A DNA stretch of 64,000 nt from an uncultured Sphingomonadaceae bacterium. Its GTDB lineage: Bacteria; Pseudomonadota; Alphaproteobacteria; Sphingomonadales; Sphingomonadaceae. Position numbers and translations under genes: made by a program. The notes beneath the pieces were generated by a model. It ran no database searches. It saw only the letters and a program-made list of their open reading frames with translations, and had not been told where the DNA came from. Positions 39,757 to 47,921 of the stretch are shown here, piece by piece (the stretch's first letter is position 1; the number at the start of each line of letters is the position of its first letter). The stretch covers positions 136,430 to 200,429 of the forward strand of contig CANMNF010000002.1 in assembly GCA_947499255.1 (NCBI GenBank). The letters run 5' to 3'.

Positions 39757-39793
39757 AAGGGCCTGTAGTGTTTATCGCACTGCGGGCCCTTTT
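39757..39793 (+). terminator. Intrinsic terminator of the TPR gene
   Basis: The stem AAGGGCC / GGCCCTT is extended by paired TAGTG / CACT(G), with a loop of about seven bases and TTTT after it. It lies 23 bases after the TPR stop codon. Confidence 0.75.
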
Positions 39794-39887
39794 CATTTGC
39801 GCCTATATATAAGGCAGCTTGCGCGGCTGGGACTGTCACGCGGCTGTCATTTGTTGTAAGCAGTAGGGCTGCTTTAGAAGGGTCCAC

Positions 39888-40520
39888 ATGATTCTGCGCG
39901 CCATCATCTCTGCCACAGCCTGTGCGCTGGCGCTTGCCAGTGCATCGTCGGCGCGGGCCGATGTGCTGGAAATCGGCACGGATGGAGAGGTACTGTGGAT
40001 TGCAGGTGAAGCTGCTGGCCAAGGTCTGATTTCCGCTCCTGTAGAATTGGAAGAAGTGCCTGCCGAAGCGCTTGCTCTTATCCCCGAGAATGCCGTGGGC
40101 GATAGCGCGGCCACGCAAACGGGCATTCCTGCCCAATATGCAGAATATGTGCGCGAACTCGCGATCCGGTTTGATCTTAGCCCGGCGCTTATCGAAGCCG
40201 TTGTCTGGCAGGAAAGCCGTTGGCGCGAAAACGCGGTTTCGCCCGCTGGCGCGCGCGGCCTTGCGCAATTGATGCCGGGGACGGCCCGCGATCTGGGCGT
40301 GGATGCCGATGATCCGCGCGCCAATCTTGAAGGCGGCGCACGCTATTTGCGCGAACAGCTTGACCGGTTTGACGGCGATCTGGAAAAAGCGCTGGCCGCT
40401 TATAATGCCGGGCCGGGCCGCGTGATCCGTGCCAATGGCATTCCCCAAATCCGCGAAACGCGGGCCTATGTGGCCAGCATTATGGGCCGCTTATCTGATT
40501 ATTCCCGGAGTACTGAATAA
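39888..40520 (+). CDS. virB1: VirB1-like lytic transglycosylase
   Basis: 210 residues. A signal peptide ends SSARADVL. The transglycosylase domain (about 85-205) has the catalytic Glu in VVWQESRWRENAVSP, then GLAQLMPGTARDLG and AYNAGPGRV. It would cut peptidoglycan to let the secretion channel through. It is first in an eight-gene virB row and is followed by virB2 after 2 bp. General periplasmic lytic transglycosylases look alike, so the virB1 name rests on gene order. Confidence 0.85.
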   Translation: MILRAIISATACALALASASSARADVLEIGTDGEVLWIAGEAAGQGLISAPVELEEVPAEALALIPENAVGDSAATQTGIPAQYAEYVRELAIRFDLSPALIEAVVWQESRWRENAVSPAGARGLAQLMPGTARDLGVDADDPRANLEGGARYLREQLDRFDGDLEKALAAYNAGPGRVIRANGIPQIRETRAYVASIMGRLSDYSRSTE

Positions 40521-40522
40521 AT

Positions 40523-40813
40523 ATGTCTGTCTTTTCCCGTATCGCTGCTTTCGCGGTGCTGCTTATGCCGACCGCCGCCTTTGCCCAGGACCCGCAAGGC
40601 TCTGGCCCGATTGTGGCAGCACTTGCCTGGATGCAGAACACGCTGCTCGGCTCTGTCGCGACGGCAGTTGCGGTGATGGCTGTGGCCGCGGTTGGTTTTA
40701 TGATGCTGACAGGCCGGATGAACTGGCGCTTTGGTGCAACGGTTATTATTGGCTGCTTCATCCTGTTTGGCGCAGCATCTATCGTGGCTGGCATTCAAGG
40801 CGCGGCGAGCTAA
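40523..40813 (+). CDS. virB2: VirB2/TrbC-type pilin
   Basis: 96 residues: a signal peptide (cleaved near TAAFAQDP) and two hydrophobic helices (VATAVAVMAVAAVGFMML and FGATVIIGCFILFGAASIV) around a short basic loop (TGRMNWR). This is the layout of VirB2 pilins. They form the extracellular pilus and the channel tip. Confidence 0.88.
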   Translation: MSVFSRIAAFAVLLMPTAAFAQDPQGSGPIVAALAWMQNTLLGSVATAVAVMAVAAVGFMMLTGRMNWRFGATVIIGCFILFGAASIVAGIQGAAS

Positions 40814-40819
40814 ACGCAG

Positions 40820-41104
40820 ATGGCCAATCTTGTCCGTCACCGCGTGCACCGCGCACTCACCCGGCCACAAATGTTTGCTGGCGTCACGATGAATTTCTTT
40901 ATCATCAATATGATGGTGACAACGATTGCCTTTTTGATCCTGAAAAGCTTCTGGATCGTTCCGATACCGATCATAATGCATGGCATCGGTTATTTGGCGA
41001 GCTTACGCGAACCGCGCATTTTTGATCTGTGGATCACCAAGGTTTCACAATGTCCGCGCATCAAGAATTACAAACACTGGGGTTGCAACAGCTATACTGG
41101 CTGA
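40820..41104 (+). CDS. virB3: VirB3-like inner-membrane protein
   Basis: 94 residues with two membrane spans close together (VTMNFFIINMMVTTIAFLIL and IVPIPIIMHGIGYLASL), then the polar tail REPRIFDLWITKVSQCPRIKN. VirB3 pairs with VirB4 at the base of the channel. It lies 6 bp after virB2 and 52 bp before virB4. Confidence 0.85.
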   Translation: MANLVRHRVHRALTRPQMFAGVTMNFFIINMMVTTIAFLILKSFWIVPIPIIMHGIGYLASLREPRIFDLWITKVSQCPRIKNYKHWGCNSYTG

Positions 41105-41156
41105 GCGCCCATGTATTGAACCGCCGCGCAAATGATCGCGCGGCATGGAGCATGAA

Positions 41157-43622
41157 ATGACAACCCAAGGCCCCGGCAAATGGCCCGGTAAATGGCTGGG
41201 AGCTGCCGCATGGAGCGCTAAAGAAGCGCATGCCGGTGATCGCCTGCCTTATGCGCGGTTGGTTGATGGCGATGCGTTATTGCTGCGCGATGGCGCTTTG
41301 ATGGGCGCATTGCAGGTGCCCGGCCTGCTGTTTGAAACAGAAGATACTGACGCTTTGAATGCCCATGCGGCAACGCGCGAAGTTATGCTGCGCAGCAATC
41401 TTGATGCGCGTTTCGTTATGTATCATCACGTTATTCGGCGGCGCGTCAGTGTCGAACTGAACGCGCAGTTCGATGATCCGCTTTCCGCCCACATCGATGC
41501 ACGCTGGCGGGAAAAACTCTCTTCCGGTGCGCTGTTTGTAAACGATCAATTTATCACGCTGGTACGCCGTCCTGCGCGCGGCAAAGCGGGCCTTGCTGAA
41601 CGCATGGGCAAGTTCTTCAAGAAACGCGCGATCGAAGGGGACGATGTTGATCCTAAGGATCTGCGCTCACTTCGTGCCGCGTTGCAGGCATTGGCCGCAA
41701 GTTTGGGCGATTATGGTGCGCAGCCGCTGGGCGATTATGACGGACCAAGCGGGGCGACCAATAACGAACTGCTCGAATTGCTTTCTGCGATCTATAATGG
41801 CGAAATGCGCCCTGTGCGCCGCCCCGATGATGCAACAGATATCGGCCATATGTTGCCTTATCGCCGGGCCAGTTTTGGCCTTGATGCGATGGAATCGCGC
41901 GGTGCTGGCGGGGTGGATTTCGGCTCAATGTTGAGCCTGAAGGATTATCCTGACGCAACCAGTCCCGGCCTGCTCGATGCGATGTTGCGCCTGCCGTTTG
42001 AAATGATCGTGTGCGAAACTTTCGCACCTATCGAACGGCAAACCGCGCGCGAACGCATTGATCTGGCGATCCGCCGCTTGCGATCTGCGGATGAAGATGC
42101 GCGCGCTGAGCGTGAAGAAATGATGGCCGCGCGCGATGAACTGGGCGCAGGCTCGGTTAGCTTTGGCGATCATCACCTCTCCGTTCTGGTGCGGGAAAGC
42201 GATCTGGAGCGTCTGGACGATGCCACCGCCGCTGTTTCTGCCAGCCTATCGGATACCGGCGCGATTGTGGTGCGCGAAGATACCAATCTGGAGCCTGCTT
42301 TCTGGGGTCAATTCCCCGGTAATGAGCAATATCTGGTGCGCCAGTCGATGATCTCGACAGCCAATATGGCAAGCTTTGGCAGCTTGCACGGCTTTGCTTT
42401 GGGCCAAGCTGAAGGCAATCATTGGGGCGATGCCGTCACGCTGCTGCAAACCACCAGTTCAACGCCGTTCTTCTTCAATTTCCACAATGGCGATCTGGGC
42501 AATTTCTCGGTTATCGGGCCGTCTGGTTCGGGCAAGACGGTGGTGATGAATTTCCTCGCCGCGCAAGCGCAGAAATTTTCACCCCGCACCATATTGTTTG
42601 ATAAAGATCGCGGCGCGGAATTGTTCATTCGCGGCATTGGCGGCGACTATGAACGTATCAATGCAGGCGCGCCCACCGGCTTTAATCCGCTCGCTTTGCC
42701 CGATAACCCAGTTAATCGCGCTTTCTTGCGTGATTGGCTTTCGGTTCTGCTGAATGCGCAAGGCCCCGAAGAAAGCGCCACCATCGCTACCGCAGTCGAT
42801 GCCGCATACGCCAATGATGCAAGCTTGCGCCGTCTGCGGCATTTCAAGGAGCTGCTTTCCGGCACCCGCCGTCCGCAGCCCGGTGATCTGGCAGACAGGT
42901 TGGCTGCGTGGATTGATAATGGGGAGCATGGCTGGCTGTTTGATAACGAAACGGACCGGCTTGACCTTACCACCCGCGTGATGGGTTTTGACATGACCGC
43001 GCTGCTGGAAAATCCCAAGCTCCGCACGCCCACCATGATGTATCTGTTCCACCGCATTGATGAACGGCTCGATGGTCAACCGACCATGATCCTGATTGAT
43101 GAAGGGTGGAAAGCGCTCGATGATGAGGTGTTCGCCGCGCGCATTCGCGATTGGCTCAAAACCTTGCGTAAACGCAACGCACTGGTCGGTTTTGCCACGC
43201 AAAGCGCGCGTGACGCTTTGGACAGCAAAATCTCCACCGCGCTGGTAGAGCAAACTGCCACGATGGTGTTCATGCCCAATGCCCGCGCGCGCGCTGAGGA
43301 TTATTGCGATGGCTTTGGCCTGACCGATCATGAGCTGGCGCTGATCCGAAGCCTGCCTGCGCATAGCCGCTGCTTCCTTGTGCGACAGCCCGATGCCAGC
43401 GTTGTTGTGCGCCTTGATCTGTCTGACGCGCCCGAAGTGTTGACGATCCTTTCTGGCCGGGAAAGCTCTGTGCGGCGGCTTGATCTGCTGCGCGAAGCAG
43501 TGGGCGATGATCCGGCGCAATGGTATCCCGCTCTCACCAATCGCCGCTGGCCCGGCGATGCGCCGCCCAAAGGCATCGCCACAGGTGCCGATGACAATCT
43601 CAATTGGGAAGCTGCCGAGTGA
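41157..43622 (+). CDS. virB4: VirB4 ATPase of the type IV secretion channel
   Basis: 821 residues. The N-terminal half (to about 400) is the VirB4 CagE/TrbE domain. The C-terminal RecA-like domain has Walker A GPSGSGKTVVMNF and Walker B TMILIDEGWKALDD, then GFATQSARDAL. VirB4 powers channel and pilus assembly from the inner membrane. The start at 41157 was preferred to 41145 because GGAG lies five bases before it. The next gene overlaps the stop by GTGA at 43619. Confidence 0.94.
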   Translation: MTTQGPGKWPGKWLGAAAWSAKEAHAGDRLPYARLVDGDALLLRDGALMGALQVPGLLFETEDTDALNAHAATREVMLRSNLDARFVMYHHVIRRRVSVELNAQFDDPLSAHIDARWREKLSSGALFVNDQFITLVRRPARGKAGLAERMGKFFKKRAIEGDDVDPKDLRSLRAALQALAASLGDYGAQPLGDYDGPSGATNNELLELLSAIYNGEMRPVRRPDDATDIGHMLPYRRASFGLDAMESRGAGGVDFGSMLSLKDYPDATSPGLLDAMLRLPFEMIVCETFAPIERQTARERIDLAIRRLRSADEDARAEREEMMAARDELGAGSVSFGDHHLSVLVRESDLERLDDATAAVSASLSDTGAIVVREDTNLEPAFWGQFPGNEQYLVRQSMISTANMASFGSLHGFALGQAEGNHWGDAVTLLQTTSSTPFFFNFHNGDLGNFSVIGPSGSGKTVVMNFLAAQAQKFSPRTILFDKDRGAELFIRGIGGDYERINAGAPTGFNPLALPDNPVNRAFLRDWLSVLLNAQGPEESATIATAVDAAYANDASLRRLRHFKELLSGTRRPQPGDLADRLAAWIDNGEHGWLFDNETDRLDLTTRVMGFDMTALLENPKLRTPTMMYLFHRIDERLDGQPTMILIDEGWKALDDEVFAARIRDWLKTLRKRNALVGFATQSARDALDSKISTALVEQTATMVFMPNARARAEDYCDGFGLTDHELALIRSLPAHSRCFLVRQPDASVVVRLDLSDAPEVLTILSGRESSVRRLDLLREAVGDDPAQWYPALTNRRWPGDAPPKGIATGADDNLNWEAAE

Positions 43623-44812
43623 ACGGTATTGCCGCCTGTCAACAAGCCATGGAAGGCGTGGGCGCTGGCATTGGCGCGAGTTTGCGCGGTGTCGATTGTG
43701 CTGCGTCCGCGATGGCGCAGGCGGCGTTTAACAACATTTTTTCCGAAGGCAGCGCATTTGGCCCGATCCTGACGATCAGCCTTGTCCTGTTTGTTGCCTT
43801 TATTGGTTTCGGCATGATTACCGGGCGCCTGCCTATCCGCATGTCGTCCTTCACGCCTAAAATGGTGACACTGATCGCGGTTGTGACTTTCGCCACCAGC
43901 TGGTTCATATTTCAAACGATCTTCTGGAATCTTGCCGTGCTTGGCCCGGACTGGATTGCCAGCACGATTATGGGCACCGATGGTTCGGCCACCACGATTT
44001 TTGCTGATAAGCTCGATATCGTGATGCTGTCCTTGATGGAAGCATCGGGCGGTGATGCGATGGACAATGACACCTCGATTTTCTCACCGCCCGGATTGCT
44101 GTGGTCTGGCGGCACGATGTTGCTGCTGGGCACTGTGGGCGTTCTGGCGACATGCAAGATCGCGCTGGCCATCCTGATGGGATTGGGGCCGATCTTTATT
44201 CTGATGGCGTTGTTCGATGGCACGCGCGGCTTGTTTGTCGGGTGGCTCAAAGGCGTTGTGCTACTGGCCCTTGCCCCGCTTTTTGCCGTGATCGGTGGAT
44301 CGCTCATGCTGGAGCTGGCCATTCCTGTGCTTGCCAGCTTGATGGAAACGCCCGGACGCATTGATGTGCGGCCAGCCATGGCGTTCTTTATGATTGGCGC
44401 TGTACATTTGGCGCTGATGTTCATGGTGCTCAAAGTCGCTACCACGATGGTAACCGGGTGGAGCGTGTTTGGTCTGGCGCGCGGTCAAATCGACGATGGC
44501 CCAGCTAACGCAGCGCCTGGCTCGGCAACAATGCGCGGCGCACCGCCCGCGACCTTTGCCAACACCAATGCCAGCCAGCGCAATGCCGCCAGTTCGCCAG
44601 CGCCCGGCCGCGATATCCGGGTCACGGCCAATTCACCTTCACCCGCCAATGATACAGGCGGCAGCACCAGCGTAACGCGCGAAACGCGCATTATCGCTGG
44701 AGGCTCAGCCGCCACATCGGGCGAACCAAGCCCATCGAACAGCAATCGCGCGCGCGGCATAGGCAGCCGGTTCCGCTCTGCCCCCGCGCGCAATACGGAG
44801 AGAACCCAATGA
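43619..44812 (+). CDS. virB6: VirB6-type inner-membrane channel protein
   Basis: 397 residues from a GTG that overlaps the virB4 stop (GTGA). Five or six membrane spans cover about residues 40-290, including LTISLVLFVAFIGFGMITG and VLLALAPLFAVIGGSLMLEL. A soluble tail rich in Ala, Pro, Ser and Asn follows. VirB6 helps form the inner-membrane pore for substrate transfer. Its end overlaps virB9 by ATGA. Confidence 0.87.
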   Translation: MNGIAACQQAMEGVGAGIGASLRGVDCAASAMAQAAFNNIFSEGSAFGPILTISLVLFVAFIGFGMITGRLPIRMSSFTPKMVTLIAVVTFATSWFIFQTIFWNLAVLGPDWIASTIMGTDGSATTIFADKLDIVMLSLMEASGGDAMDNDTSIFSPPGLLWSGGTMLLLGTVGVLATCKIALAILMGLGPIFILMALFDGTRGLFVGWLKGVVLLALAPLFAVIGGSLMLELAIPVLASLMETPGRIDVRPAMAFFMIGAVHLALMFMVLKVATTMVTGWSVFGLARGQIDDGPANAAPGSATMRGAPPATFANTNASQRNAASSPAPGRDIRVTANSPSPANDTGGSTSVTRETRIIAGGSAATSGEPSPSNSNRARGIGSRFRSAPARNTERTQ

Positions 44813-45576
44813 TCCGTGAGAGTATTTCCACTCTCTTTCTCGCGACCGCCTTGGTTGCCATGCCCGCCAAGGCCGATGATCCGCGCCTGGTGGAACGGCT
44901 GTATGATCCGGCGCAAATTGTCACCGTGCAAGGCCGCGTGAATGTTCAATCGACCATCCGGTTTGACGATGATGAGATGATCGAAAACGTCGCCATTGGC
45001 GATAGCCAGAAATGGCAGGTCACTCCCAATCGCCGCGCCAATTTGTTGTTCGTCAAACCGCTGGCCCCGCGTGCGGCCACGAACATGACCGTGGTAACCA
45101 GCAAACACACCTATCTGTTCGATCTGATCGCCAGTCCCAATCATCGTTCCCCGCTATATGTGCTCACCTTCATCTATCCCGAAGTGGAAGCAGAAGAGCC
45201 GGAATTGACCGAGAATGAAGCCGACGGGCCAAACGCGATTGAGCTGGCCGCAGCAAATGACGATCTGGCGGTGCTTGATCCCACTATGCTCAATCGCCAA
45301 TGGGCCAAGATGGGCGATGCTGTTCTGCATCCCAGCGATATTTATGACAATGGCGATGTCACATTCATGGCGTGGCCAACAGATGCGCCCATGCCGGCTA
45401 TTCTGGTGAAAGATGAAGCGGGCACCGAAGGCCCTGTAAATTTTGCAGTACGCGGTGATACAATTGTTCTGGATAGCGTGCCGCGCGAAATCGTTCTGCG
45501 TTCTGGCGAGGATGTCGCCACACTTGTTAATCAAGGCCCAATGGGGGCCCGTCAAACAGCCGGAAATGGCGGCTGA
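44809..45576 (+). CDS. virB9: VirB9-type core-complex protein
   Basis: 255 residues. A signal peptide ends AMPAKADD. The N-terminal domain starts DPRLVERLYDPAQIVTVQGR and goes on to GDSQKWQVTP and NMTVVTSKHTYLFDL. The C-terminal beta domain ends near VLRSGEDVATLVNQ. VirB9 forms the outer-membrane-spanning ring with VirB10 and normally binds the small lipoprotein VirB7. No Cys follows its own signal peptide, and no virB7 gene was found next to it. Confidence 0.92.
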   Translation: MIRESISTLFLATALVAMPAKADDPRLVERLYDPAQIVTVQGRVNVQSTIRFDDDEMIENVAIGDSQKWQVTPNRRANLLFVKPLAPRAATNMTVVTSKHTYLFDLIASPNHRSPLYVLTFIYPEVEAEEPELTENEADGPNAIELAAANDDLAVLDPTMLNRQWAKMGDAVLHPSDIYDNGDVTFMAWPTDAPMPAILVKDEAGTEGPVNFAVRGDTIVLDSVPREIVLRSGEDVATLVNQGPMGARQTAGNGG

Positions 45577-45603
45577 TGATATGCACTGGCTGAGGAAAAG
45601 CTG

Positions 45604-46722
45604 ATGAAACTTGCCATGCGACTGCCTGAAAAAAACGGCGCCGTTGATACAGCCGATGTCGATCCGCGCGATGAAGCGACAACCGAGGTGATCGACCTTG
45701 CCAGCCGCACATCCTATCCCGCCGTCGCCAATCGCAAAGGCGGTTCGGATGCGCTTGGCTTGTTTGCGGGTATTGCTTTTGTGGCAATGCTTGGCGCGGC
45801 GACTTTGTGGGGTCTCAACGCGGGTGGAGATACGGCTGCAGACGATGAAGCTTTAACGCAAGAGCCTGCCCCGCCGCCTGTGCAAACAGCTACCGCGCCA
45901 TCACCCATCTCCAACTTGCCCAGCGCCAATGCGCAAGTCGCCGATCCAGTGCCTGCGCCTGTTCTGGCCCGGGCGCCCACAGTGCAAACGGGGCCTGTCA
46001 CCAATCCCTATTCCTCCCCCACCTTGGTGTTTGATGGCGCGCCAGCACCAAGCACTGTCACAGCTGCCAGTGTCGATGCGGCAACTGCCAATCCCACCAC
46101 TGCACCGGGTGGCGGCGCAGCGGGTGAATTTGCTGCGCGCGTTGGCGGTGTTGGCGGCGGACCAGCACTGGCCCGGCAAGACGTCAATCCCACCACCACG
46201 GTGACGCAAGGCACGATGATCCCGGCCATTCTGGAAACCGCGATCAACACCGATGTGCCCGGTTTCGTGCGTGCGGTGGTGAGCCAGGATGTGCGTTCTT
46301 ATGATGGCAGCACCATTCTTGTCCCGCGTTCCAGCCGTCTGGTCGGCCAATATCAATCAGGCCTGCAAGCAGGGCAAAAGCGTGTTTATGTGATCTGGAC
46401 GCGGGTTATTCGGCCCGATGGTGTTTCTGTTTCTTTGGGCAGCCCCGCTACGGGTTTTGACGGCACCACCGGCCTTGCTGGCGATGTCGACAATCACTTT
46501 TTCTCCCGGTTTGGATCGGCCATGCTCCTGTCTGTGATCGGCGGTCTGACGACTGTTGCCAGCGGCGGGACTTCGGTTGTGCTGGGCGGCGGACAAAGCG
46601 CGGCAACCACCGCTTTGCAACAAGATGGCCAGCGCCCCCCGACCATCCGTGTCAAAATGGGTGAGCCGGTGCGTGTCTACACCGCGCGCGATCTTGATTT
46701 CAGTTTGGCGCCCAAGATCTGA
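45604..46722 (+). CDS. virB10: VirB10-type core-complex protein
   Basis: 372 residues: a cytoplasmic tail of about 50, one membrane span (LGLFAGIAFVAMLGAATLWG), a long Pro/Ala-rich periplasmic stretch (about 75-195), then the TrbI-type beta-barrel domain. That domain starts TTTVTQGTMIPAILETAINTD and holds SRLVGQYQSGLQAGQKRVYV and VRVYTARDLDFS. VirB10 links the inner-membrane ATPases to the outer-membrane ring. It lies 27 bp after virB9. Confidence 0.93.
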   Translation: MKLAMRLPEKNGAVDTADVDPRDEATTEVIDLASRTSYPAVANRKGGSDALGLFAGIAFVAMLGAATLWGLNAGGDTAADDEALTQEPAPPPVQTATAPSPISNLPSANAQVADPVPAPVLARAPTVQTGPVTNPYSSPTLVFDGAPAPSTVTAASVDAATANPTTAPGGGAAGEFAARVGGVGGGPALARQDVNPTTTVTQGTMIPAILETAINTDVPGFVRAVVSQDVRSYDGSTILVPRSSRLVGQYQSGLQAGQKRVYVIWTRVIRPDGVSVSLGSPATGFDGTTGLAGDVDNHFFSRFGSAMLLSVIGGLTTVASGGTSVVLGGGQSAATTALQQDGQRPPTIRVKMGEPVRVYTARDLDFSLAPKI

Positions 46723-46731
46723 TCTGCGTCC

Positions 46732-47778
46732 ATGTCTGCTGATATTCATCCTCTGCCCGATTCGCTTGCACCTGAAAATCTCGCCACGCAGGCGGCGGTG
46801 AAAGAACCGCAGATCATTGCCGGCTCTGTCTATCTTGATGCTTATCTTGCGCCATTTCGCGATTGGTTGGAACGCGATACCGTTACAGAGATTTTGGTGA
46901 ACCAGCCGGGCGAGGTGTGGATTGAAGACGCCGCCAGCCCCGGCATGCAGCGGATTGAAGACCCCTCAATTGATGACAAGCTGATCCAGCGCCTTGCCGA
47001 ACAAGTCGCGCGGGTCAGCCATCAGGGCATCAACCGTGAACATCCCTTGCTTGGCGCGACCTTGCCTGCCGAAGAATTTGGCGGCGCGCGTATTCAGTTT
47101 TGCGGACCGCCTGCGACGCGCAAGCATTGGGCGCTGGCTATCCGCCGTCATCGCCGGCTCGATCTGCCGCTGGATGCTTACGACACCGGTCCGCTGCATG
47201 CGATGGCAGAGCAATCTATGCCCGATCCGGTGGAACAACCCATCCCATTCTTGCGCGCGGCCATCGCGGCCAGAAAAACCATCCTGATTTCCGGCGGTAC
47301 ATCGACGGGTAAAACAACCTTCCTCAACGCCATGCTGGGTGAAATTCCGCGCGAAGAACGCGTCGTGCTGGTCGAAGATACACCGGAACTGAAATTCCCC
47401 GGCGCCAATGGCGTGGGCCTTGTCGCGGTGAAAGGTGAATTGGGCGAGGCGAAAGTTGGCGCAAACGAATTGTTGCAATCCGCCTTGCGGCTGCGCCCTG
47501 ATCGCATCGTGCTTGGTGAATTGCGCGGCGCGGAAAGCGTCTCCTTCCTGCGCGCAATCAATACTGGCCACCCCGGCAGCTTCTCGACAATTCACGCAAA
47601 CAGCCTTCGCGGCGCGTTGGAACAGCTGTCGCTCATGGTCATGCAAACCGGCATCGGTCTCACCCGCTCTGACACGATAGCTTATGCCTCCAGCGTCATT
47701 GATGTAATCGTCCAATTGGGCCGCAGTGAAGGCAAGCGCGGCATCACCGCAATCGCGCGTGCCAAGGATATTGCCTGA
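46732..47778 (+). CDS. virB11: VirB11-type hexameric ATPase
   Basis: 348 residues. The N-terminal domain has DWLERDTVTEILVNQPGEVW. The C-terminal ATPase domain has Walker A ISGGTSTGKTTFLNAML, the Asp box VVLVEDTPELKF, Walker B LRLRPDRIVLGELRGAE and the His box TGHPGSFSTIHANS. It switches the channel between pilus building and export. It is last in the virB row; a stretch with two weak hairpins (47783-47804 and 47868-47887) separates it from ppk1. Confidence 0.93.
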   Translation: MSADIHPLPDSLAPENLATQAAVKEPQIIAGSVYLDAYLAPFRDWLERDTVTEILVNQPGEVWIEDAASPGMQRIEDPSIDDKLIQRLAEQVARVSHQGINREHPLLGATLPAEEFGGARIQFCGPPATRKHWALAIRRHRRLDLPLDAYDTGPLHAMAEQSMPDPVEQPIPFLRAAIAARKTILISGGTSTGKTTFLNAMLGEIPREERVVLVEDTPELKFPGANGVGLVAVKGELGEAKVGANELLQSALRLRPDRIVLGELRGAESVSFLRAINTGHPGSFSTIHANSLRGALEQLSLMVMQTGIGLTRSDTIAYASSVIDVIVQLGRSEGKRGITAIARAKDIA

Positions 47779-47867
47779 AGGATTGCGCGTTGATTGGCGC
47801 GCAAAAATGACACCGTATGCAAACCTGTTGCGCGGCTTGCCCAAAAGCGTAACACAATCGCATCTTA

Positions 47868-47887
47868 CCGCGATTTGCGGCCCTTTT
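47868..47887 (+). terminator. Weak candidate terminator after virB11
   Basis: A 4-bp stem (CCGC / GCGG) with a GATTT loop is followed by CCC and TTTT. It is too short to be convincing. Another hairpin at 47783-47804 (TTGCGCG / CGCGCAA) has no T run. One or both may end the virB message. Confidence 0.3.
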
Positions 47888-47921
47888 GTACATTTGGCCC
47901 AATCACAACTTCTGGATGGTC

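Noticed and set aside
47779-47921. Search for a small virB7 lipoprotein gene after virB11, and in the gaps near virB9
   Set aside because: No short frame with a lipobox Cys was found.
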